64,000 bases of DNA from Catenaria anguillulae PL171 (taxonomy: Eukaryota; Blastocladiomycota; Blastocladiomycetes; Blastocladiales; Catenariaceae), in the NCBI GenBank assembly GCA_002102555.1, contig MCFL01000098.1, positions 1 through 64,000 of the forward strand. The letters run 5' to 3'. The translations under genes were made by a program, and so were the position numbers. Shown in pieces: positions 34,485 through 43,426 of this stretch. Numbering within the stretch: the first letter of the stretch is position 1; each line of letters starts with the position of its first letter. Under the pieces are notes generated by a model, which did not search any database, had not been told where the DNA came from, and saw only the letters and a list, made by a program, of their open reading frames with translations.

Positions 34485-35382
34485 GCTTCAGGCCGAATTG
34501 CCTTTTTGTGGTTTCTTGTTTCGGTACATGGTGTTAATACACGAGACGACAAGGTCTTTTTTTTTTTTTTTTTTTTTTTTTTTGAAGTCTTGTCATGCAT
34601 TTCCTGGTGGGACAGACGGCGGATTTCCAGTCATCAGACGAGGTTGATAATGATGACGATGAAGCCTTTATGTACTCATGTCAGCACCAACATGATCAAC
34701 GCACTCATGGCACTCCACAGGCGTCGTTTGTGGACCAGGACACACCAGCAAAGAACGCACCCGCATGCGCACGACAGCAACCCTGCTGCTGCCACTGTCT
34801 CGGCATACCATGTACACACCACCACTGCCAGCAGTACACCCGCACCGCACCGCACCGCACCGCACTGCACAGCCGGCCGGCCGGCCCATGGTTACGCTGC
34901 CACCCTCAATTGGCGAGTGATCCACGCAGAAAGCCGCTGCCCTCATGCAAAGTTTGCCAACGACCTCAAGTACTCGTCTGCGACCGTGCACCAAATCACA
35001 ACCGTGATCGGTATATCGCCCTCAATAATGCCGCCGTACGTTTACGTACGGGTCCTCGACCGACCGCACTCACTCCCACCGCTTCTTGCAACACATCGTC
35101 CCGCTCCTCATCGAAGGCAAACCGTGACAACGTTGGCCCGTCATCCGACAGCGCAGGCCACACACCGCCACCGTAAGCACAGCACACATGGAAGGGGATG
35201 ATGCCAACGACAAACAATCTGGTCATTATGTATATGTCGTTTGCTTGCTTGCTTGCTTGCTTGCTTGAACCGTATTGCCGCCTATACCTCACCCGCCTTG
35301 TCATTCTGCGTTCAGTCCAACAAGTTTGACCGCGTCACGGTTGCAAAGCGCGGGCAAATTTGACAAGAGCCGCGGCAACGGC
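34485..35382. other. Simple-repeat-rich spacer of left arm
   Basis: It holds a 27-T run (34557-34583), a CCGCA-unit repeat at about 34838-34866, GGCC-rich sequence near 34871-34887 and a GCTT repeat at about 35242-35268. No gene is supported; open frames are explained by repeats. The same features appear mirrored at 40555-41452. Confidence 0.5.
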
Positions 35383-36216
35383 ATGGAGTATGTACTCGCG
35401 CACGGCATGCATCATGCATGGGGACGGGCGGCCTTGTCAACATGTTGGCTCCGGCTGCCGCCGCTCCCGTTCCAGCCAGGAAAACAACCCATCAGCACCA
35501 ACCATGAAGCTGCACGTGTGGGGCAACCGCGCGCCAAGCGCCGTACGGCCGACGGCTCGTCGCCGCCGTTGGAATACCATGAAGCGGTCGAGCGAAGCAG
35601 GCAACAGCTTCGCGCGTCCATGTTTCAAACCCTCGGCGTGACCCCGCCAAACAATCCGTTCCCGAGCATCTTGGCGTCCACGCCGACTGAACCGACCCTC
35701 TCGCGCAGAGCAACCCGCGAGACTTCCACGGCTCCTGCGGCTTCTGCGGCTCCCGCGCCCTCGACCATCTCGGCATTCTTTGCGGCCCAGGAAGATATAC
35801 CATTGTCGGGCGAGGATGGCGGCGAGGTGATGGCATTGACGTCGAGCGAGGAGGATGACACGACACCGACAACCGCTCGCGTGGCAGGCATGTTGTTGGC
35901 GCCTGGCGCATTGGGCATTGGAGCCAGTGGCGGTGGGATCCTGGACGCATCCATGTCCTAGGAGTCCGAGGAAATTGGAGGTGCAAACGCGAGCGCGGGT
36001 GGTTCATCAAGCAACATTGCAGCGGCTGAATCTATCCGTACCTTACTGGGCGGCGGGTTAGCCAGTCAGGTTGCGTCACGCGGCCGTGCAAAGCGTCGGC
36101 GTAACCCTTCCGCGGAGGCCAACGAGAAAGCAGGTGGTAGCGATGTAGACGAGTTTGGCGGCATGTACGAGATTGGTGGTGTGCAGTCAGAGACTTCTCG
36201 CCGCAGGTTGGCGTGA
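35383..36216 (+). CDS. Unknown protein; 5' end shared with right arm, in-frame TAG
   Basis: From ATG 35383 (MEYVLAHGMHHAW) the frame passes the arm edge at 35563 (RAKRRTADGSS, shared with the other arm) into unique sequence: PLEYHEAVERSRQQLRASMF, an Ala/Pro/Thr-rich part and an acidic stretch (SLEDDxxx type, near 35850). A TAG at 35959-35961 ends it at 192 aa. The same frame is then open for 84 more codons of protein-like sequence (Gly/Ser-rich, GRAKRRRNPSAE, acidic end) until GTGAGT at 36213, a consensus splice donor, and TGA at 36214. Either the TAG is a mutation or error, or the gene is decaying. Function unknown; the basic cluster suggests a nuclear protein. Confidence 0.45.
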
Positions 36217-36227
36217 GTACGTGATGA

Positions 36228-36535
36228 GGCGGGCATGCTGGTTGGTCGTTGGCGGTCGAGTTTGGGTCCTGTACGGCGAGCGCATCATGGGTGCGGGAAG
36301 GAAACCGTTGCCCTTGAAGCGTGGATATGCTGGTGGTGGTCGAGTTTGCGTCGTGTGTGTGTGGCGAGAGTCTCGTGGGTGGTCGAGGTTGGGTCGTGTG
36401 TGGCGAGCGCATCATGGGTGCGGGAAGAAAACCGTTGCCCGTGAAGCGTGGGTATGCTGGCTGGTTGGTGGCGGTCGAGTTTGGCTCGCATGTGGCGAGC
36501 GTCTCGCGGGCGCGGGAAGATAACCGTTGTCTGTT
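36228..36535. repeat. Imperfect tandem repeat
   Basis: About three irregular copies of a unit of roughly 90-130 bp. Recurring blocks are GGTCGAGTTTG, GGCGAGCGCATCATGGGTGCGGGAAG and ACCGTTGCCCGTGAAGCGTGG-type sequence, at about 36245, 36335 and 36475 for the first block and 36276, 36397 and 36494 for the second. Short frames across it are repeat artefacts. It follows directly after the donor-like GTGAGT of the left chimeric gene. Confidence 0.7.
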
Positions 36536-36539
36536 TTTG

Positions 36540-37681
36540 AACTGCCTCCTACAATTACACTGTACCATGGATGGATGAGACGCAGATGCGGTTATCTTTT
36601 AAAATAAATTCCTGTTTCATTGTCGTTTTTGCTCCTCATCGGTGGATCCACAATTGGGCGCGCAATTGAGCCATTTCGTCCAGGCGTTCGGTCTCATGCT
36701 CAGGTATACAGAGCATTTTGGATACTGTCCGTCGGTCTGGGAATAGGCCACCACAGACGCGGCAAAACTCGCATGAGAATCGGCTCCTCGGCATCACTTC
36801 GTGGAGCCATTGACCGCATGTGGACTGTCTCCTGCGAGCCCGCCCATCCATCCACTACATTATTGTTGATGCGAGCGGGTGGGACGGATGTGTCCGCGCA
36901 GAGTTTCACGATTTAGAGTTAGCTGAATAGTCGGTTGGAGAGTAACTAAGAGGATGTACGCTCACGATGATTCAGGAAGACCAATGTGAAGAATGGACGG
37001 TGTCGTCATGCTTTCTTGGATTGACATCGCATGTGCGCATTCACAGGTCGCTGTACGAAGGAGATACAACTTGACTCATTTCCTTCGACGGCTACCGAGC
37101 CTCGACATCCGCAGCCAGTGTACCGAATAGTATTCCGGTATCATTTCCCCATATATATCTTTGAGTTACACCTCTGTGGATTGTGTTCGCACTTTGACTC
37201 GCGTCTGTTGTCATGTTTGCTTGACCATCTTCGTTGCAGCAACGCATTTCTTTCATTCTCCTGGCAGCAACTTGGATTGCTTGCATGCGACATGGACATC
37301 ACGTCATTTACGACTAAGTGCATTGTACTGGACGTTCAGAAACTGTTTAATCCGAGCGCCTGCTTTCCTGCCTGCAAACGAGAATTTCTTCGGTCAGTCA
37401 CCAATACGACGCATGTGTACATCGATGTTCGCATGGTCCTCATGTCATCCACGACGTAATACATTACACTGCACATGTAGAAACTGTTGCCCTCGTATTC
37501 CATGAAGGTAGAAACCGAGCCTCGCATGTCAATGCACGACATACCGACACAGAAAGAGGAATACGTCCAAAAGTTATATATTCTCCAAGAGAAAACAAAC
37601 AAAAAAAGCAGGAGCCAAGGAAGAAAACAACACTACTCAATGCAAACTTGCGCCGACAAACAAATGAGCACAATGACATGC
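36540..37681. other. Spacer region without a supported gene
   Basis: AT-richer than the flanks. Open frames are short and do not resemble proteins. It includes the 3' flank of the minus-strand gene ending at 37682. Confidence 0.45.
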
Positions 37682-40554
37682 TCACACCGTAGCATTCTGC
37701 TCCAAATGCTGCCCATAAATCACCTTCGCGGCAGTTTGCAGCTGCTTGTCGGTCAACGCCAACTCCTTCTTATTCTTGCGCCATTCGTCCGCGACGGTTG
37801 TAATACCAACCGACCGCATCTTGCCCTGGGCGGCGACACTGTCCACGTCCATGCCATACACGTCCTTGACGAACGGCGCAAAGAAGGCCTCCGTCACGTC
37901 CGCGCTGTACGGCATTGGCGTCTGCTCGAGGGTCTGAAAGTACGCGATTGCGTACGACAGGTTCCGGTCCGCGGCAACGGCCTTTGGCACGTTTTTCTGA
38001 TGCCGCTTGCACACGGGAGCGCACGTGGCAGCAGGCGCGCCAAACTTGCAGCCGAAAACAAAGAGCGACGGCACGTGGATAAGGTGGACACCTTTCGTAT
38101 CGTCCAGCGTGGGCAACGTTGATGACGCTGGCGCGGGTGCCGGTGTGGGCGGTTGCGGCGGAGCAAGCATGGTGAGACACGACAGCGGCACTTGGCGCAC
38201 TGTTTCTTGCACCACACCAGACAAACCCGGCAACGACTGAGGAGGGGAGAGCACGTATTCGATTGTTAGAACCGCGAGCAGAGGAATGGGAGAGTGACAC
38301 TTACAAGACATTGTGTACCGTTTGCGTGATCACCGTTGCCATTTGGCCGGTGCCCTGGGCCGTCGACGAGCCGGCCGACAAACGAAAACCAAAGCCGATT
38401 CCAGCAGGCAAACCCGACCCTTCCGTCGCAGGTGCAAGTCGCATTCCTGCCTCGCCGCCAAGCTACTCCCACTGGCGACCCGTCTCATCCTCCCGTGTCG
38501 CGCTGGCGCCAGTAACACCACCCACACCCAACATGCCCGCCCCCGCCGTAGCCGAACTGCTCGACTGCACAGCACTCATACCCACTGACATGCCGCCTTC
38601 ACCCGCGGTCGATGAAGACGCCGACGCTGAAACCATCGCCAACGACGACCGCTCTTGGTTCACGAATGGCAGAAGCGGCGCAATATGGTGGTCGATCGCA
38701 TAAACCCGGGCCCGTCGCAGTTTGTGGCATTGGGGGCGGCGGCGGCGGCGGTTGGGACATGGCGAGGTTCATGTGATGCACATGATTGAAAGTGAAGTGG
38801 TTACGCATCAGGTCAGGAATTTGGCGGCCGAGATCGTCCAAGGTGGGGATGCGCTCCGCCATGGACGCAACCTGCACGGCAATAGGGTCGATCTCGTCGC
38901 CGCTGGCTGTGCTTGCCACCGAGGTTGGCTAGAGGGGGTCGGCCGAGGTGGCGGACGTGGGCGAGTCAAGGCTGGGTGATGCCGACAACGTCGGGGACAA
39001 GTTGGTGAAGATGCCTTGGTGAAGGAATGCGGATGTGGACATGTGCATCGGCGACGACTCGTTCGCCGCCGTGGGTTGTTGTGCGGTTTGGCCGTGGGCT
39101 TCGGTCGGGAACCGCAAGTTTGAGCTTGCAGCCTTCATCATTGATGCATGGCCACGAGCCCGCAAGGCAGTCCATACCAGCTTGGCGTAACAGGGATCCA
39201 TGGCGATTCTGCGGATGGTGTGAGAATTTTGAGAATAGAGAATAGTTCTTGGTGAGCACCGATGATGCTCTGAGCGACAAGTCTTGTGCAGCGTGGGACG
39301 AGAGCGCTTCGTCGAATGTTGAGACGCGATTGGTCGGTGTAACAAACGACGAGAGACGTGGAGACGTGCTTCCAGAGAAGAGAAGGGCGAAGCGTACGAG
39401 GAAGAAGAAGCCAGACTTTTCACCCATGCCGGTCGGAAGCTCCATGGAAATGTTTCCGGCCTTGAGCGCTTTGAAATCCTCACGGATTTGTTTTTGCATC
39501 CTGGCAGTGGATTTGCCGTACATCCTGCGACCGGCGTACTCGGCAGCGTAGTTGCCTGCAGTCTGGATCAGACCCAGGTCGCTGCTGCGTGACTGTGAGT
39601 ACATGGAAGGCAGGCAGCGGTGTGTGTCAGCGGTGGCGTCTGTGGGAGGAAGCAGGCCGGGCAGAAACATGTGTACTTACCTTCGTGCGGTCGGCCTTGG
39701 CGTCCAAACCCTCGTCCTCTTCCAATTCTGAATCCAGCCCGGCGACCGTCCCTGCGTCCTCGCCGCGTAAGATCTCGACGGGCGGAATCCAGATCTCATT
39801 TGGCTGGACTAAGCGCCTGCTGGTCGAAGCGCCTGGAGCGGCTGAGGCCGCTGTACCTGCCGCTGTACAAGCAGCGGAGGGGGCCGCTGAGCCTGCTGCA
39901 GAGGACTGTTTGCCCTTGCCGCGATTGCCGGTACCGCGTTTGGCTTTGGGGGCAGTGGCGAGAGGTGGGGTCGGCGCGGCAGATTCGGACGCATTGGCGA
40001 CGGCATCGGCGGCAACGTCTGTGTTCGAAGTGCGGTTGACACTGGCAGCCCTTATGCTGCCGGTCGAATTTGGAGTGGAGATCGGTTTGGGGTGGTCGCG
40101 ACCCGTACTCGACGCGCAACCTGGAATGGACAAAAGAGTCAGACACGGCAGGCAGATTCACGGGCGTTGAGAAACAAAGAAAACAGACTGCTCATTGGCC
40201 TCGGTGACTCTGTGTGTGTTGCGCTTGCACATGTCCTTCGAGTCTGGCCTGGTGCTTGGTGTTGAGCGTCGCGTACGTCTTGTCAGCTTCGTGCAGCAAG
40301 ATTGCCCGTTCGTCTGCTTGAAACCCAACTGGATGCTTGGGCCCGGGCTCGTTCCACGCAGGCCAAATGAACTGCGACGAGCCGTCGGCCGTACGGCGCT
40401 TGGCGCGCGGTTGCCCCACACGTGCAGCTTCATGGTTGGTGCTGATGGGTTGTTTTCCTGGCTGGAACGGGAGCGGCGGCAGCCGGAGCCAACATGTTGA
40501 CAAGGCCGCCCGTCCCCATGCATGATGCATGCCGTGCGCGAGTACATACTCCAT
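37682..40554 (-). CDS. Unknown multi-exon protein; 5' end shared with left arm
   Basis: The mirrored ATG at 40554 gives the same first about 60 codons as the left copy; after the edge at 40374 it continues QFIWPAWNEPGPKHPVGFQ and a helix (ADERAILLHEADKTYATLN). Further protein-like blocks follow on the minus strand: 40120-39680 (Ala/Ser-rich, then NEIWIPPVEILRGEDAG), 39595-39450 (SSDLGLIQTAGNYAAEYAG; STARMQKQIREDFKALKAG), 39205-38940 (DPCYAKLVWTALRARGHAS), 38910-38720 (IPTLDDLGRQIPDLMRNHF then a Pro run), 38660-38306, and the last exon 38236-37682 (ADVTEAFFAPFVKDVYGMD; stop 37682). Intron limits are mostly unresolved; CTCAG at 38237 is a good acceptor. No family recognised. Confidence 0.5.
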
Positions 40555-41452
40555 GCCGTTGCCGCGGCTCTTGTCAAATTTGCCCGCGCTTTGCAACCGT
40601 GACGCGGTCAAACTTGTTGGACTGAACGCAGAATGACAAGGCGGGTGAGGTATAGGCGGCAATACGGTTCAAGCAAGCAAGCAAGCAAGCAAGCAAACGA
40701 CATATACATAATGACCAGATTGTTTGTCGTTGGCATCATCCCCTTCCATGTGTGCTGTGCTTACGGTGGCGGTGTGTGGCCTGCGCTGTCGGATGACGGG
40801 CCAACGTTGTCACGGTTTGCCTTCGATGAGGAGCGGGACGATGTGTTGCAAGAAGCGGTGGGAGTGAGTGCGGTCGGTCGAGGACCCGTACGTAAACGTA
40901 CGGCGGCATTATTGAGGGCGATATACCGATCACGGTTGTGATTTGGTGCACGGTCGCAGACGAGTACTTGAGGTCGTTGGCAAACTTTGCATGAGGGCAG
41001 CGGCTTTCTGCGTGGATCACTCGCCAATTGAGGGTGGCAGCGTAACCATGGGCCGGCCGGCCGGCTGTGCAGTGCGGTGCGGTGCGGTGCGGTGCGGGTG
41101 TACTGCTGGCAGTGGTGGTGTGTACATGGTATGCCGAGACAGTGGCAGCAGCAGGGTTGCTGTCGTGCGCATGCGGGTGCGTTCTTTGCTGGTGTGTCCT
41201 GGTCCACAAACGACGCCTGTGGAGTGCCATGAGTGCGTTGATCATGTTGGTGCTGACATGAGTACATAAAGGCTTCATCGTCATCATTATCAACCTCGTC
41301 TGATGACTGGAAATCCGCCGTCTGTCCCACCAGGAAATGCATGACAAGACTTCAAAAAAAAAAAAAAAAAAAAAAAAAAAGACCTTGTCGTCTCGTGTAT
41401 TAACACCATGTACCGAAACAAGAAACCACAAAAAGGCAATTCGGCCTGAAGC

Positions 41453-41525
41453 CGATCCCGGGAGGATTCGAACCTCCGATCTCCTGATCCGTAGTCAGGC
41501 GCCTTAGCCATTGGGCCACGGGACC
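41453..41525 (-). tRNA. tRNA-Arg (ACG), right arm
   Basis: Same sequence as 34412-34484; anticodon ACG, 73 nt. Confidence 0.95.
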
Positions 41526-41858
41526 TTGTTGTTTGAGGTGCCGAGAATTCGCCACCGCATACTCCTTGCTCATTTTGGCCAAAATGTTTTGGGAAAAAAT
41601 GTCATCTTCCGTCGGGCCGGTGTTCGATTCTGGGCGGCATCGCCCCCGTTGCCCCTGTTTCCCTTCAGTCGTAAAGTGGGCGACCATGGGGGGGGGTCAG
41701 GGAAGCATGTATGGCAATGCAAATGGATGTAATCAAGCTGCAGGCAGACATGGTTGATCTGGCCACGCAAAAAATATAAAAATACAAAAAAAAGACCGTT
41801 GGCACAGACATCGATCAAAATGCAATGCGACACAAAAAAAGAATACATCAGCTTAGGT

Positions 41859-41931
41859 TGGAGGTTAGGGGAATCGAACCCCTGGCCTCACGCATGCGAA
41901 GCGCGCGCTCTACCATCTGAGCTAAACCCCC
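41859..41931 (-). tRNA. tRNA-Ala (CGC), right arm
   Basis: Same sequence as 34007-34079, with the G3-U70 alanine identity pair; anticodon CGC. Confidence 0.95.
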
Positions 41932-42081
41932 AGCTGTGCATTTGTCTCAAGCCACGCGCCAACACACCAAGTCCACCAAAGCAAGGTTTGTCCGTGGCCA
42001 CCAAATCAGCTATCGGCGCCTTCCGCGAGCAAAACGCATTCCAAGGACCAAACCAAAAAGAACTGATGTTTCTCCTCGTCA

Positions 42082-42153
42082 AGGGGCCAGCCGGAGTTGA
42101 ACCGGCGACCTATCGATCTGCAGTCGATTGCTCTACCACTGAGCTATAACCCC
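42082..42153 (-). tRNA. tRNA-Cys (GCA), right arm
   Basis: Same sequence as 33785-33856; anticodon GCA, discriminator T. Confidence 0.95.
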
Positions 42154-42209
42154 TGTTGGCTGCAAATCCCCAATTCTTTACATGTTCCGCCAGAACACAT
42201 TTGGAACAG

Positions 42210-42379
42210 TTTTGCGGTTATCCCGAGGCCCGTAGATCGATCCTTGCCTGCAACGCCGAAACTCGCTCCAGGAACCTTTTTTCTTTCCTTTTTGTTTCTT
42301 CTTGTTGTCTCTGTCGCCGGGAACAAACTTTGGCAAATTTTGTGGTTATCCCAAGGTCTCGAGATCGATACTTGGCCTC
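42210..42379 (+). other. Pair of conserved hairpin/B-box-like elements, right arm
   Basis: Elements at 42210-42246 and 42330-42379, on the plus strand between tRNA-Cys and tRNA-Gln. The second is identical over about 50 nt to 201-250 of the diverged third copy; the first differs there by one base. Both contain GATCGATNC within a loop closed by a 5-bp stem. Confidence 0.5.
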
Positions 42380-42514
42380 CACCTCCCAACGAGCCCCTTT
42401 TCTTTTGTTCTTCTGCACTTCGCTTGTATGAAACACAAAGGCTGTTGCTTACTTCTCGCCGCTGCATTCTGTCTGGCGTGCGAGCTCGCCTTTCTTTCCA
42501 GTGGAATCTATGAG

Positions 42515-42522
42515 TATATAAA
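42515..42522 (+). promoter_or_regulatory. TATA box upstream of tRNA-Gln, right arm
   Basis: TATATAAA, 31-38 bp before the tRNA-Gln at 42553, at the same spacing as in the other two copies. Confidence 0.5.
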
Positions 42523-42552
42523 GAGACTGCACTCAGTCGTATTCAAGAAGGT

Positions 42553-42624
42553 GGTTCCGTAGTGTAGTGGTGATCACCCCGGACTTTGAATCCGGTAACC
42601 CGAGTTCGAACCTCGGCGGGACCT
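42553..42624 (+). tRNA. tRNA-Gln (TTG), right arm
   Basis: Same 72-nt sequence as 464-535 and 33314-33385; anticodon TTG. Confidence 0.94.
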
Positions 42625-42792
42625 TTTTGCTTTTCAATTCCCTTGCTCTGAACTTTGGCGCTTCGAGCAACCCCTTGTTTTTGCGGACCTCCTGCAGCTT
42701 GGCTTGGTTGGGGGTGGGGAGCACCTCTGACAGCAAGGTAAAAAAAAACATGACTTTCCTCAGAAAAACACACACAAGAACCAAAAACAGTT

Positions 42793-42874
42793 TGGTGCGA
42801 GTGGGATTCGAACCCACGCGGATTGCTCCATAGGAACTTGAGACCTACGCCTTAGACCACTCGGCCATCACACC
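42793..42874 (-). tRNA. tRNA-Leu (CAA), right arm
   Basis: Same 82-nt sequence as 33065-33146; class II arm, anticodon CAA. Confidence 0.93.
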
Positions 42875-43426
42875 TTGTTATGCCAGTGATCGTCTCCCAT
42901 CAACAAGTATTTAGTATGTCGACGGATACCTAAACAACAAACACTCTCTAAACAACAAACACTCTATTCTGCTCTGATCGGCTCGCTCGCTCGCTTACTC
43001 ACTGCTAGACGCAATCCAGCCGACAGCCCATCAATCAAGAACCGCCAGAAATGGTTCGCACAAAAGCGAGCAGAGTGTGATAGTGTGATAACATTGTATG
43101 CTTGATGCGAACACAGCGAGACTCACCTGTTCGGTGGATGAATCGCGGCTGCCGTTACCGATTTTTCATGATCCGTTGTGCGAGAACGAGCCGAATATCA
43201 ATGGCAAACATCCCCGTCCGCCTCACGTCGTCTGTATCAGTCCCATTGCGTCGGAAAGTCAACCGTGAAAGACTCGATTGCCCTGTTTTTATTCGCTAGG
43301 TATTCCATGCTGTGGTCAAGTGAGACAGGTGCTGCAGCCTGTCGATGTGAGCCACAATCGAAACCGTCTCTCAACAACAACAACCACAATTCTTTTTTTT
43401 TTTCCCAGCCACTGTCACTCACACAC

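Larger units (their letters stand above)
31459..35563 (+). repeat. Large inverted repeat, left arm (4105 bp)
   Basis: The reverse complement of this segment matches 40374-44483 almost base for base. Paired coordinates sum to 75937-75942; the drift comes from single-base length differences in short runs (e.g. 32001, 32203, the A-run near 32537, the T-run near 33191, the C-run near 34242). I noticed no substitution in the stretches I compared. The arm carries a truncated PsuK-type pseudogene, five tRNA genes, a 27-T run and the 5' part of a gene. Both edges fall inside coding sequence. Confidence 0.97.
35564..40373. other. Spacer between inverted-repeat arms (4810 bp)
   Basis: Unique sequence flanked by the two arms. 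It contains the 3' part of the left chimeric gene, a tandem repeat, about 1.1 kb without genes, and most of the right unknown gene. Recombination between the arms would invert exactly this segment. Confidence 0.9.

Noticed and set aside
34668-34994. Open frames over the CCGCA/GCTT-rich spacer and their mirrors at 40943-41269
   Set aside because: Built from simple repeats with no protein-like pattern.
35959-35961. Possible reassignment of TAG to an amino acid
   Set aside because: TAG is the natural stop of LIP2 (26831), SEC16 (12933) and PWP1 (52977), and no tRNA with anticodon CTA is in the tRNA cluster.
36155-36578. Several 60-120 codon frames on both strands
   Set aside because: They follow the tandem repeat period and have no coding character.
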